A DNA stretch of 64,000 bases from Caldilinea sp. CFX5. Lineage in GTDB: Bacteria; Chloroflexota; Anaerolineae; Caldilineales; Caldilineaceae. The position numbers were made by a program, and so were the translations under genes. Positions 10,401 through 22,400 of this stretch are shown here, piece by piece (within the stretch, counting starts at the first letter, position 1; each line of letters begins with the position of its first letter). The DNA is taken from NCBI GenBank assembly GCA_021405325.1, contig QWII01000067.1:1-64000 (forward strand), read 5' to 3'. Under the pieces are notes generated by a model, which was not told the origin of the DNA, searched no databases, and saw only the letters and a program-made list of their open reading frames with translations.

Positions 10401-13157
10401 GACGGTGATGCAACCGACAACAGCGCTTCTTTGCTAACGGTCATCGTTGCGCCAACGCCCACTGCCACCGCCACGCCAACCCCGACGACGACACCAACGG
10501 CCACCACTACGCCAGTTGCAACCAATACGCCAACCAACACCGCCACCCCGACCCCCGAACCCACGGCGACCCCGACCGCAACGGCAACGGAAACAGTAAC
10601 GCCCACTCCTACGGAAACAGTGACCGCTACGCCCTTGCCGACAGCAACCGACACCGCGACGGCTATGCCCACCGCCATGCCAACCGCGACAGCAACGCCA
10701 ACCGCGACAGCTACAGCGACGGTCACGCCCACAGAAACGCCCACAGAAACGCCCACGGAAACACCAACGGAAACGCCAACAGCCACCAGCACAGCCACCG
10801 TCACCCCTAGCGCCACAGCAACAGCGACCGTCGCGCCAACCGCAACAGCGACCGCCGAACCAACGCCGACGGCGACTGTCACGGATCCACCAACGCCGAC
10901 GGCAAGCGCCACCCCCAGCGCCACCATCATTGATACACCAACGGCGACTGCTACCGCCGAACCAACCGTAACGGCGACTGCGACCCCTAGCGCAACGCCA
11001 ACTAATACCCTGACTGCGACCGCCGAGCCAACGCCAACCGCTACGGAGACGCCATTGCCAACCGCCACTGCGACAGTGACGCCTGTCCCAACTTTGACAC
11101 CGTCAGCCACGCCAACGGAAACTTCTTTGCCGCCCACAACAACGAGTACTGCAACCAATACACCGACGGTCACACCAACGGAAACGTCAACGGCCACGAG
11201 CACGGCTACGGGCACCCCCAGCGCCACGCCAACCGCCACCGCGACCGCTGAACCAACCGCAACTGAGACAACCGAACCAACCGCAACGGCGACGCCAACA
11301 GTGATGGACACGCTGACGCCAACCGCCAGTGCAACGGTCACAGCGACGGCGACGACGGAACCAACCGCCACCCATACCCCGACCGTGACCCCAACCCCCA
11401 GTACGGCGCCAACCGCCACGGCCACCGTCACCCCCAGCGCCACGGCAACGGACACCGCCGAACCAACGGCCACCCTGATACCCGAACCAACCGCCACCAT
11501 AACCACGACGCCAACGGCGACGGCTACCGCGACCGCGACGACAAGCGCCACCCCCAGCGCAACCATCACCGATACACCAACCGCTACAGCTACAACAACG
11601 GCCGCGCCAACCGCGACCGCTACAGCGGAACCAACGGCCACCACAACTATGATGCCGACGGCGACAGCTACCGCGACACCAACGGCTAGTGCAACGGCAA
11701 CCGCCAGCGCGACGGTTACACCGACGGCAACGACGGAACCAACCGCCGCCCATACCCCGACCGTGACCCCGACCCCCAGCGTGACTGTAACCCACACTGT
11801 GACTGCGACCCCCACGGCAACCGTGACTGCGACCGCTACACCATCGTTGACTCCGTCCGCCACGGCAACGCCTACAGTGACGCCTACAGTGATGCCTACA
11901 GTGACGCCTACAGTGACGCCTACAGTGATGGTGGCGCCAACCTTGACCGCAACGGCGCTCCCTACGGTGACGGCCACGCCCACCGCCACGCCGCCGGCGA
12001 CGGCCACCAGTACGCCAACAACGACCCCTACACCGGAACCGACCGTCACCCCCACCCCGACCGCCACGGTTGCGCCAACCACCCCACCGCCGCCAACTCC
12101 GGTAGCCACCGCCACCGCGACTACGATCTCTACGGCAACCGCGACGGCAACGGTAACAGCTAGCCCAACCGCTACGCCGACTGCTACCGTAACACCGACG
12201 GCCACGCCAACGGCAACCAGCCCTGTAACGGCCACCCCCAGCGCAACGGTAACTGCCACCGCAACCCGCACTGCCACGCCGACTGTAACCACGCTGCCGA
12301 CCCTGCCGCCCTCGGCTACCGCGACACCAGCGCCAACGGCAACGCCAACGTTTACCCCAATGCCAACCACAACGGTAACACCCACAAACTCGGCGACCGT
12401 GACACCCGGCGCGACCGCTACATTTGTACCAACGGTTACTGCCACGCCGGCCCCACCCTTGACACCGACCGCCCCACCTACAGCGACCGCCACGCCAACC
12501 CCAACGGCAACAACGACACCACTGCTGACGGCAACATCAACCGGCGCGCTGACGCCCACTGCGCCAACGACTACGGCCACGCCAACTGTCACCGGGACAC
12601 CGACGGCCAGCGCAACGCCTTTGCCACCGCTGACTGTACCAGCCACCGTCACCGCCACGCCAACGGCGGCGGCGCTGACGGATCTGGCTCTCGCCAAAAG
12701 GGCCGGCAGCGCGATGGTCGAACCAGGTGGCGTTATCACTTACACCCTGGTCTATAGCAATGTGGGTCTGGTAACAGCCGAACAGGTGGTCATCACCGAA
12801 ACGACGCCGCTCCATACCGCATTTTTGATTACCCAAAGCACCCCCGGCTGGCACTGCCCAATGGGAACCGGGGCCGGCGCACGTTGCACCTTTGCCGTTG
12901 GCAATGTGACGCCGCAACAACAGGGCGTTGTGCTTTATGTTGTGCAAGTGGCGCCGAATTTACCACCAGTAAGCCACATTCAGAATGGCGCTGCCATCGG
13001 CGACCGGGTGGGCGAACTGGCGACTACCATCGGGAACAATGTGGACGCCCTGGCGGTGCGTATCAGCCCGCCAACTGCGCTTGAGGGCGCGCCGGAGCCA
13101 ATCGCGCCAATAGTGGTGCGCCATCTCCTCTTTTTGCCGGTTATCAGGCGGGAGTAA
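7497..13157 (+). CDS. Secreted multidomain surface protein with DUF11, lamin-tail and SdrD-B-like domains and a Thr-Pro stalk
   Basis: About 1,886 residues. A signal peptide (MLKSRLLPALALALALSGALLF) starts at the ATG at 7497; an upstream GTG would put 23 unrelated residues before it. In order, with rough residues: a unique domain (30-330), DUF11 (338-450), lamin-tail-like domain (468-635, VINEVLYRQDSATNDEWVEL), DUF11 (653-768), SdrD-B-like (770-865, GDFVYLDANRNGGQDADE), DUF11 (868-983). Then come about 740 residues of Thr/Pro/Ala/Val low complexity (985-1725), a last DUF11 (1728-1861) and the tail APEPIAPIVVRHLLFLPVIRRE. DUF11 and SdrD-B modules are usual in bacterial surface proteins; the stalk probably spans the envelope or is O-glycosylated. 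No catalytic domain was recognised. It lies beside the giant gene at 13466, which shares domains and a similar tail. Confidence 0.85.
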   Translation: MLKSRLLPALALALALSGALLFTVTYLPTGSVSQAKAADRVAFLATHRLAWLPPGDVTTTVSPEIYGLAGPAPVNCSAATYLAAQTALDQQRAAWLAATAAMIPGAVALPAWISGPSGTAVSAPHLVTQPDGFAMTITPVDLAASWGFQSGSAATGVPAYDSVQINGSPSGCTMQDNAPKPSAATGGDYYFNQLSNARGLNGLLFTFSTPVQAFGAFFGDLETSYRGTTAFLRLLDASGALVADLPISSTLGLTGGISAENAICDQRNVPDVHVAAQGLTPGCGNGATRWIGFRSETPIAKALVVVGDNDPLPGGRGLTEKLSVMGATVLRVLPPAEVTIAKEAPVNVTVGTPFHYTIVVSNTSSNLAAGVVVTDSAPAGITFNSVSGAGCTLTGALVTCRPDLLAAGATTTIVVQATANTTAALVNTAFVTATNDSNGSNNQAAATVTPGAAPPINYCASPLVSGGPVLVINEVLYRQDSATNDEWVELWSTTAIPGGTPFYISDDETGLAEFKLAFTIPAGGIPAGVYLVIHRIAGTNDLDPSDGVLHWYNAGGGAPKLNDDGDNLTLYSGSNAGGTVLDYMAYGSGDAIDAGSDWSSPNAPANAARGQSIASIQNGANTNRGEQWALAGGSGTLGLATPGANNSPLVQCNVVLAKTGPTSIAVGAPFAYAITVRNTTGVTITGVTITDTQPSGVLFNAVTGAGCNLSSGTFACAVGALAPQATAVVTVSATANSAQTITNTAYTRAISDAIPSDNQASHAITFQALGSIGDFVYLDANRNGGQDADEQTPLNGVVVTLRGANGFVTTTVTVDGLYLFPHLPAGLYTVTVGSAAGYELTSGGSYTIHLTAGQSYTQADFGFAYSTAAVHVTKSGATAAVAGDTVVYTLTVVNAGTTTPALAVVLTDTLPAGLSNAQVSDLRCAIIAADLLCNLDALAPQTATTITVTATAAVAGHWLNQVAIAAANDGDATDNSASLLTVIVAPTPTATATPTPTTTPTATTTPVATNTPTNTATPTPEPTATPTATATETVTPTPTETVTATPLPTATDTATAMPTAMPTATATPTATATATVTPTETPTETPTETPTETPTATSTATVTPSATATATVAPTATATAEPTPTATVTDPPTPTASATPSATIIDTPTATATAEPTVTATATPSATPTNTLTATAEPTPTATETPLPTATATVTPVPTLTPSATPTETSLPPTTTSTATNTPTVTPTETSTATSTATGTPSATPTATATAEPTATETTEPTATATPTVMDTLTPTASATVTATATTEPTATHTPTVTPTPSTAPTATATVTPSATATDTAEPTATLIPEPTATITTTPTATATATATTSATPSATITDTPTATATTTAAPTATATAEPTATTTMMPTATATATPTASATATASATVTPTATTEPTAAHTPTVTPTPSVTVTHTVTATPTATVTATATPSLTPSATATPTVTPTVMPTVTPTVTPTVMVAPTLTATALPTVTATPTATPPATATSTPTTTPTPEPTVTPTPTATVAPTTPPPPTPVATATATTISTATATATVTASPTATPTATVTPTATPTATSPVTATPSATVTATATRTATPTVTTLPTLPPSATATPAPTATPTFTPMPTTTVTPTNSATVTPGATATFVPTVTATPAPPLTPTAPPTATATPTPTATTTPLLTATSTGALTPTAPTTTATPTVTGTPTASATPLPPLTVPATVTATPTAAALTDLALAKRAGSAMVEPGGVITYTLVYSNVGLVTAEQVVITETTPLHTAFLITQSTPGWHCPMGTGAGARCTFAVGNVTPQQQGVVLYVVQVAPNLPPVSHIQNGAAIGDRVGELATTIGNNVDALAVRISPPTALEGAPEPIAPIVVRHLLFLPVIRRE
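10450..12660 (+). repeat. Thr-Pro-Ala low-complexity coding stalk
   Basis: About 2.2 kb of degenerate short repeats encoding variations on TATPT, TPTET and PTATAT, within the surface protein at 7497. Codons vary widely, so the DNA is repetitive but not clonal. The absence of stops on the reverse strand creates a spurious 860-codon Val-Gly-Ala ORF there. Recent expansion is visible at about 11870-11930, where CCTACAGTGACG is repeated in tandem. Confidence 0.9.
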
Positions 13158-13362
13158 AGGATTACGTAGGTTTTTGTTAAGGCTGACCGGTGTAGGATGG
13201 ATCTATTTACGCCAAAAAGCGTAGGCAAAATAGGGTCGAAAAATCAGTAAAAGATTACGCAATTTGGGCGATTTATGTCAACCCAAATTCGGCTATACTG
13301 TCCGCTAATGGTTGGTGAAACCTTCTGAACGCCCGCGCGCTTTCAGAAGTTCCTTTATAGGA
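13158..13362. promoter_or_regulatory. Intergenic region upstream of the giant gene
   Basis: Contains a -10-like TATACT at 13294-13299 with no strong -35. A hairpin CTTCTGAA / TTTCAGAAG follows at about 13322-13350, with a short T-rich stretch after it that could be a weak terminator for the preceding gene or part of a leader. The MITE-like element at 13363 follows. No ORF here looks real. Confidence 0.3.
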
Positions 13363-13444
13363 TAGGACTTAGGCAAGACGGACGATGTACCAGAGAAGTT
13401 GGACTTTTGCCAAAAATCCAACTTCTGCGTGTTGCGTAAGTCCT
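13363..13444. mobile_element. MITE-like element with nested inverted repeats
   Basis: Outer ends AGGACTTAGGCAA (13364-13376) and TTGCGTAAGTCCT (13432-13444) are inverted repeats with one mismatch. Inside is the hairpin AGAAGTTGGA (13394-13403) / TCCAACTTCT (13417-13426), whose stem nearly continues through TTTT/AAAA. There is no coding capacity. The outer ends resemble those of the element at 40234-40318 (TAGGAGTTACGCAG). It lies directly upstream of the giant gene ribosome binding site. Confidence 0.6.
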
Positions 13445-13465
13445 GTATCTTTGAGGAGTCACTGT

Positions 13466-16400
13466 ATGAGTTGGCTGTGCTTTGCACCTGTCCGCGTACA
13501 ACATTACCTGCGTTCGTTCCTGGTTGCCTTGCTCTGTGCCCTGCTCTTGGTGGGCCTGATGCCGCTCACCCTGCTCCCGGCGGTGGCGCAACTGCCGGGG
13601 ACGCATCTTCTGCAACCCAAAGTTGCCCTGGCGCAAAGCCCCACGTTGGAATTAACCAAAAGCGTGGACACAACCACCATCCAATCCGGCGTCCCCTTTG
13701 AATATATTCTCACCTACAAATGCGCCAGCATCACCACCCATTGTACCGATGCCCGCATTATCGACCCCTTGCCGGCGGGCTTGGAATATGTCGCCGGCAC
13801 CGCTACAGTAACTTCGCATATCCAAACCTTTAGCTATACGCCTGATGGCACAGGCGTGACCGGCGGGCGGCTGGAATGGATCTTCAAGACGCCAAGCCTG
13901 CCGGCTGGTAGCACCGGCGTCCTGCGCTTCTCGGCGCGTTTCCGTCCTGGTGTGCTGCCCGGCACAGTGACGAACGCAGCCAGCTTTACCGCCAGCAACG
14001 CCCTCTCCACCACCGTCCAGAGCGGCGCGACCACCTCCACCGGCCAGTTTGAAATGTTTGCCCAAAAAAGCGGCGGGCCGGCCGTTATCGGCTTTCCCAC
14101 CAACTTTTCGCTCGGCATCTGTAGTCCTGATGAGGTGGGGGGAATCCGCCTGACCAATGCCGTCATCACCGACACCCTGCCGGCAGACGCCATCTTTATC
14201 GATGCCCAAGGGACGGCAAATGTCGATTGGGTCTACACCCCGGCCGTGGCCCCCGACCGCGGTGGCAGCATCAGCTTCACCACCATCCCGACCGTCGAAG
14301 TCGGCGGCTGTTTGACCCGCTGGATCACCCTCCGCTACGACAGCGATCCCGGTGTGCAACAGACCAATCGCATGACCGTCACCGGCCAGCCGGAAGATGG
14401 CACGCCCGCCGTCGTCCTGACCGATTACCACGATTTCGGCGTAATCGCGCCCTACCCGGAAGGCGCCATCGGCAAAGGCTCGACCAGCCCGTCAACCTTC
14501 ACCGGCCCCGCCGCCAACCCCAACACCGAAGCGTTGCCGGGCGAGTTGGTGACCTATGGTATCAACATCGCCAACACCGGTTACCTGACACTGACCAATG
14601 TCACCATCACCGACACCGTTCCGGTAGAACTGGATCTGCAATCGTGGAACCTGAGCGCCACCATTACCAAACCAGTGACTGGCTTCTATGAGATCAACAG
14701 TGACGGCAACTGGCTTGCCCTGTCCGGCAACCCCTATACCACCAGCCAAAGCATTGCCGTGAGCGGCTTGGGCTTGGCTAGTGGTGACAAAATCACTCAA
14801 CTGCGTTGGGATATTGGCGCGATGGATGTCTTGCCCACACGCACGCCGGGATATAACATTGCGGTAACGGGCCTCACCACCACCACCTTGAGCTTTGGCG
14901 ATTCGTTCCAAAACTGCGCTTTTGTCAAGGCGACTGAGTTGCCCACCACTTTGTCATGGTGCAACACCGTTGACATCATTGCCCCGCGCACCATCCCGCG
15001 CGTCAGCAAAAGCCACAGCGGCGCTTCCTTCCTGCCGCTCGACTATGTTGATTTTACGGTGGAACTCTCCAACCCCGACGTCGCCCATCTGCCGCTCGAC
15101 AATCCGGTGCTGGCTGATCTTTTGCCTGCGCCCTTCAACTATGTGATCGGCAGCGCCACCTTTATTTCGACCAGCGCACCGAGCGCCCCCGCCCCCAATT
15201 TGACGGTCACCAACAACTATAGCGGCACCGGCCGCACCCTGCTCCGCTGGAGTTGGCAGGATGAAAGCGGTGCCGGTGGTACAAACGCCAGCTACAGCCT
15301 CGCCCCCGGCGAAACGCTGATCGTCACCTATCGCATCCAGGTCGCCGATGGCACGCCGCCCGGTGACTACAGCAACAGCGCCGCCCTCATCGACTGGACC
15401 GGGCCAACCAACCCCGACACGCCTGCGGTTGATGCGGAAAAAATTCTTCTCTGTGGTCGCGATAGTTCGTTGGTTTACAACGATAGCACCGATCTCGATG
15501 GCGATGGCCTGGCCACCGAAATCTCCTGCCAGCAAGTAGACCCCGCCACGGTCGCTGTGGCCCTGGCAATGGAATCCGAGAAGTTTGTGCGTGGTACGTT
15601 AGATTGTGAAAACACGGCCGACTATGGCCCGACGGCTGCCTGTGAAGATGCCGATTACAACAAACTGGGCTTGACCATCCTCGGCGGCGATGTCGATTAC
15701 CGGCTGATCATGACCAACACCAGCAACGTCTCCGTCACCAAGATCACGCTCATCGACATCTTCCCTCACATTGGCGACACCGGCGTCATCGACCCGCAGG
15801 CGCGCCAGAGTATGTGGCGGCCCAACTTGCAGGCGGCGATCAATGTACCCAGTGGCCTGCCGTTGACCATTTACTACAGCACCGAGGAGAATCCCTGTCG
15901 CACCGAGCTGGTTTCCAGCGGCCCCAGCGGCTGCCAACCGGCCAACTGGACCACCACCCTGCCCGCCGACCCGACCAGCGTCCAGGCGATCAAGCTCGAA
16001 TTTTGTGACGCCAGCGATCCTACTGATTGTGTCGTCCTACCACGCGGCGGTTCCCTCGAATTTGACTGGCACATGGTCGCGCCCAACATTGCGCCCTTTA
16101 GCGCCGACTGTCTCACGCCGGCGGACGATTCCTTCGATTGGCAGAACACACCGACCTGTCAAATTGCCTGGAACTCCTTTGGCTTTACCGCCTTTGAGGC
16201 GAAAGATATTGATGGCACGCCCGGCAATGACAGCAGCGCGCTCCAACTGCCCGCCACCGAACCGATCCGCGTCGGCATCCGCATCGGGCCGGACAGCAAA
16301 TATTCGCTGGGCGACTATGTCTGGCTCGACATTGCCGGCCAGCAAGATGATGGCATTCAACAACCCATCGAACAGGATGGCTGGGGCGTCAGCGGCGTGC

Positions 16401-19400
16401 GCGTCGAACTCTATGACAGCGCCGACACCTTTATCGGCTATCGCTACACCGGCCCCGACCAGAATGGCGATCCGGGTTTCTACCAATTCTCAAATCTAAA
16501 TCCCGGCGACTACTATCTGCGCTTCTTCCCGCCGACTGGTTACAACGCCACGCAACAACAGGTAGGGGCTGGCGATCATGACCTTGATGACAGTGACGGC
16601 AGCACCGAAAGCACCGACGTCACCTATGGCGATTATTGGCAGAGTGAAACCTTTGCCATCACTGATACAACGACCATTTCCAACTACACGCCGGCCTGGG
16701 ACTTTGGCCTCTGGCTGCCCACCGACTATGGCGACGCGCCCATCACTTACCCCGTCACGGCCACCAACGCCATTTCACCGGAACTGGCGGCGCGCCATAT
16801 CATCGTTGACGGCTTCCACCTGGGCGCCGGCGTCGACGATGAACTGGACGGTCAGCCGGGTGAGGCGTCCGAAGATGACGTCAACAATGAAGGTGACGAC
16901 GACGAAGATGGCGTGCGCTTCCCTGATTATCTGGGTACCGAAGCTTTGCCCACCGGCATCCTCTTTGTCGGCGGTAACGCCTCTTTGACCATCACCGGCA
17001 CCAAACCGGCGACCATGACCGGTCTGCTCAACGCCTGGATCGACTGGAATGGCGATGGCGCGTGGAGCAGCGATGAACAGATCGCCACCGATTGGGCGCT
17101 CAACGGTGTGCAAACGCTCAACGTGACTGTCCCCAGCACTGCCACGCTCGGCACAACCTATGCCCGCTTCCGCTACAGCAGTGAAAGCGGTCTGCCCCCC
17201 ACCGGCACGGCGCGCAATGGCGAAGTGGAAGACTACAAAGTGGTCATCCTGAGCGCACCGGTCAAGTCCATTGTCTCTACTTCCGCCGGCCACACCAGCG
17301 GCACAGAACTGACCATTGGCGAAGTTGTGCGCTATCGCCTCCAGGTTGCCCTGCCGGAAGGGGTGCTGCCCAATTTCCAGCTTGCCGATGCCCTGCCGCC
17401 GGGCTTGCAATATTCCAACACGGTCACTGTATCGATGATTGCCGACAGCGGTGTGATCTCGACCAGCTTGACCGTCACCGGCTCACCTTTTGGCGACGGC
17501 ACGGATCCGACCTTCGTCTTTGGCACGATTACCAATACCGACACCGACAGCAACGAAGAACAACTCATTGTCGAATTTGACGCGGTGGTTCTCAACGGGA
17601 TCGCCAACCAGGCCGGTCGCACCCATGATAACGTCTTTACGGTCAGCTTTGACACGGTCAGCAAGCAATCCAATACGGTGCGCGTCAGCCTGGTCGAACC
17701 GGTGCTGAACCTGACTAAAGCGGTCAGCGCACCGCCGCCGATGAACCCTGGCTCGGTCGTCACCTATACCGTGACGATCGCCCATGCTGGCGGCAGCAGC
17801 GCCGATGCCTTTGACCTGGTCTACACCGACACCTTGCCCGCCGGTCTCACCAATCCAGTGGTGCAGAGCATCACCGTCAACGGCGCGCCCAGTGTACTGA
17901 CGAGCGATGTCACCGGCAATGTGATCCGTGTTTCGGCCATAAACGACGGCTCATTTGACCTGCCGCAGGGCGACACAGTGGTTATTGTCTACACCGCGCA
18001 ACTGGCCGCCACCGTCGAGCCGGGCGACCAAATTACCAACGGCGCCGGCGTCGTCTGGAGTACGCTGGATGGCGACGACCCCAACGAACGCACCGGCAAC
18101 GGGCCGGAACCGGACGGCAATGAACTGCTGGGCAGCGGCGCGCTCAATGACTATGAGCGGGCGGACGATGCTACCTTCACTGTCACCGGCGACTGGGGCG
18201 ACGCGCCCAATACGTATGCCACCACGCTCAGCAACGCCACCGCTTTTGCCGGTCCCGCGCACTTTATCACTGATACGCTCTACTTGGGCGCCACCGTGGA
18301 TGATGAAAGCGACGGCCAACCCAATAGCGCCGCCACCGGTGACGACAGTGCCGGCACATCGGATGACGAGGATGGCATCACCTTCCTCAATCCGATTGTG
18401 CCGCGCCGCGTGATCTCGGTCGAAGTCACCGTCCACGATAGTGGCAGCAACCCGGCCTATCTCTTTGGCTGGCTCGATTTTGACGGCGATGGGACTTTTA
18501 CCCAAGGCGCTGATCAAATCTTTAACAGCGAACCGGTCAACGACGGGGTGCAAATCCTCACCTTTACTGTACCGGCGACTGCCACGCAAAATATTCCGAC
18601 CTATGCGCGCTTCCGTCTCAGCACCGACCCAACGCTCAATTTCTACGGGTTGGCCGTTGATGGCGAAGTGGAAGATTACGAAACCTATATCGAACCGCTC
18701 GGCACCATCGGCGACCGGATCTGGTATGATCGCGACTTTGGCGGTGATGATGACGGTGGGCTGGAAGTGGGGCTGGACGGGATCGCAGTGCGGCTGACTC
18801 TGCCTGGTGGCGCCGTGGTGACAACGACCACCAGCATCACCGGCCACTATCTCTTTACCGATCTGCCACCGGGCGTCTATGGCGTCACGGTGATCACCAG
18901 CACCTTGCCGTTGACCGTGGTCCATACCCCCACGGCTGATCCTGATGGCGGCGCCAACAGCCGCTCTTCGGTCACATTGACGCGTCCATCACACCACCGA
19001 CTGGATCAGGACTTTGGCTATCCGCCCGAACTCCTGGCGATCGGCAACCATGTCTGGATCGACTTTGGCGCCGGCGCCGGCTTTGCCAACAACGGCGAGC
19101 GCGATGGCAGCGAAAGCGGTCGCAACGGTGTGCTTGTCCAACTGTACGATGCCGCCGATACCCCCGGCGTCGATAGCCCATTGGCTTCGACAACCAGCGC
19201 TAATGGCGGCTTCTATCTCTTTGATAACTTGTTCTACGGCGATTACATTGTCCATATCCCGGCGAGCAACTTCACCGGCGTCCTCAACGGCTACGTCTCC
19301 TCGACCGGGGCCGGCGGCGATGTTGCCACTGACGATAACCTCGACGAAAACGGCGACGACACGTTGGTCAACGGCGGCGTCAGCAGCAGTGTGATCAACC

Positions 19401-22400
19401 TCTTCCCCCATACCGAGCCGACCAGCGAGGCCGGCGTGACCGGCACGCCCGTCAGCAGCCAAGATGACGACAACACCAACCTGACCGTTGACTTTGGCTT
19501 TACCATTGCAACCACCAGCGGCTGTCTTGTCGGCAACAACGACCTGGGCGGCTTGATCTGGTATGATGACAACAGCGATGGCGTGCGCGACATGGGCGAA
19601 ACCAGTTTTATCGGTACGCCTGGCCCGATCATCATCACCGCCTACAATGACGCCGGCGTTCAGGTAGGCGTAACGCTGGTGCAGCCCGATGGCACTTACG
19701 TTCTTCCCGGCATTTTTGCTGCCAACAGCGCCATCCGTCTCGAATTTAGCGACCTGCCCCTCGATGTACGCAGCGGGCCCGCCGGCAGCAACCAGGCGAC
19801 GACCGTGCAATTTATCACCGCTGCCACCTGTGACGCCGACTTGGGCTTGATTGAGCCGGGGCCGACCTCAGCGCTCGAAATCGGCAACTATGTCTGGGAA
19901 GATCTGGACATGGACGGCATCCAAGACCCGTCCGAAGCGCCGATCCCTGGCTTGGAAGTGACCCTGTACAACATCACCGGCACGGTCATCGCCACTGCCA
20001 CCACCGACAATCGCGGTGAATATTACTTCATTGATGAGAATGACCCGCGCCTGAGTACAACCTTTATCATCAGCGTGCCGACCAATTTTGGGGTTGTACC
20101 GCTCGCGACCGCCGTTGGTGGCCTCTTGCCCAATACCCAATACCGGATCGGCATTGATACCACCCAAAGCGCGCTCTTTGGCTACAAACTCACCAGCGCG
20201 AATGTGGACAGTGGTACGACCATCACCGACAGTGTTGACTCGGATGGCGTGCTCGCCGGCATTGTGGCCGTAGTCGATCTAACGACGGGCGCCGCCGGTG
20301 AAAATGACCATAGCTTTGACTTTGGCTTCTGGCCTTACGTCAATCTGGGTAATCGCGTCTGGTATGATACCAACAACGATGGTGTGGATAACGATGGCGC
20401 TAGCAATGCGACCGGTAGCAGCACCGGCGTGGCTGGCGTACAACTGGATCTCTACCAGGACAGCAATGGCAGTGGCGTCTATGATGCGGGCGATAGCTTG
20501 ATCGCGACGACGACGACCATCGGCGGCGGTTACTACGCCTTTACCGAACTGACGCCAACCGTTGATCTCAATACAACTTACCTCGTCGTTGTGGCGGCGA
20601 CCAACTTTGCCAATGGCAACGTCTTGCACAACTATGTCACCAGCGACGGCAACGGCGCGGCGGCTGATCCCGATGACGACCAGGATCAGGATGACAATGG
20701 CGACCGCTTCTCCGCTTTGGGCGTGGTCGCCAGCGCACCGATCAGCCTGACCGCCGACAATGAACCAACCATCGGCGGCAATGAAGCCAACGACAGCGGC
20801 AACTTGGCTGGCGTCGATCGCAACAGCAACCAGACGCTCGACTTTGGCTTCTACAAACTCAGCGTCGGCAACTACATCTGGGAAGATTACAACAACGACG
20901 GCCAGGTCGATAGCGGCGAACCGGCGCTCAACGGTGTGACTGTTACGTTGCTCGACAGCAACGGCGCGGTGGTCGATACCACTACGACCAGCGGCGGCTA
21001 CTATACCTTCACCGACCTAATCAGCGGCACCTATGTGATCAGTGTGACGCCGCCATCGTCCGCCTATGCCAGCAGCGACGGCCAGACGACCGCTGACAAT
21101 GATGATAACACCGATCATGGCGCGCCGTCCGGCAACTTTATCGTGAGCCAGCCTTTTGCCCTCACCCCTGGCGGCGGCAGCGGTACGAATGAAAGCGCCA
21201 CGACGACCACCGGCGCTACCGAAAACCTGAATCTCGATTTCGGTCTCTGGCAACCCATGAGCCTGGGGAATCGCGTTTGGGCCGATGAAGGCGCGGGCGT
21301 TGGTCAGTCTAACAATGGCACGGATAATAGCGAAACGGGTATTGCCGGTGTTGTCCTCCAACTGTTGGATGGCAATGGTACACCGCTTCTCAGTGGCGGT
21401 CAGGCGATCACGACGACAACCAACGCTACAGGTTACTATACCTTTACCAATCTGATCTCCGGCACCTACCGTGTGCGCGTATTGGCAACAAACTTCAACA
21501 CGGGCAACGCTCTGGCCGAGTACGTCAGCAGTGATGATATCGCAAGCACCGCCAACCCGGATGGCAATGTCAATCTCGATGACAATGGCATCGGCGACGC
21601 CGGTAGCGGCAACATCGACAGCGCCACCATCACCTTACGCTACAACACCGAGCCAACCAATGACGGCGATACGAACAACAACACTAATCTCACGCTCGAC
21701 TTTGGCTTCTGGCGCCCCCTCAGCCTGGGCAACCTGGTCTGGCGCGATCTGAATAACAACGGTCTCTATGAGCCGGGTATTGGCGAAGCCGGCATTGCCG
21801 GCGTCACCGTCACCTTGACCTTGAACGGCAGCGCTTCCCCCTTGCTGACAACAACGACCGACATCAATGGCGGCTATCTCTTCACTGATCTGGTGCGTGG
21901 CGACTATGTGGTGAGCATCCCGGCGGCAAACTTTGCCCCCGGCGCGCCGCTGGCTGACCTGATCAGCACCGTCGATCCGACCAGCGCGTCCAATATCAAT
22001 GACGATACCAACGATGACGACGACGGCCCGGCCATGAACAGTGCCGCCGTCAGCAGCCAGCCGTTGACCCTGCTCGCCAATACCGAACCGAATACCGATG
22101 GCGACAGCAGCCGCAACAGCAACCTGACCGTGGACTTTGCCTTTGTCGGCGTCGATCTGGGCGACTTGCCTGATGGCAGCACCGACAACTCGCCCGACTA
22201 CACAACCCTCTTAGGCAACGGCGGCCCCAGCCACCCCATGATCACTGGCCTGCGGCTGGGCGCAACTGAAGACATCGAAACCGACGGCCAGCCGACGACC
22301 AGCGCCAATGGCGATGACGCCAACGGTGATGATGAAGACGGCCTTACCCTGCCCACCTTTGTCGCCGGCCAGAGCGCGGTGGTCACGGCCACTGTGCTGA

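Noticed and set aside
10157..12739. An 860-codon reverse-strand ORF rich in Val, Gly and Ala
   Set aside because: It is the complement of the Thr-Pro-Ala stalk of the plus-strand surface protein. ACN and CCN codons read backwards give Gly/Val/Ala/Arg codons without stops. There is no ribosome site, and the composition is fully explained by the forward gene.
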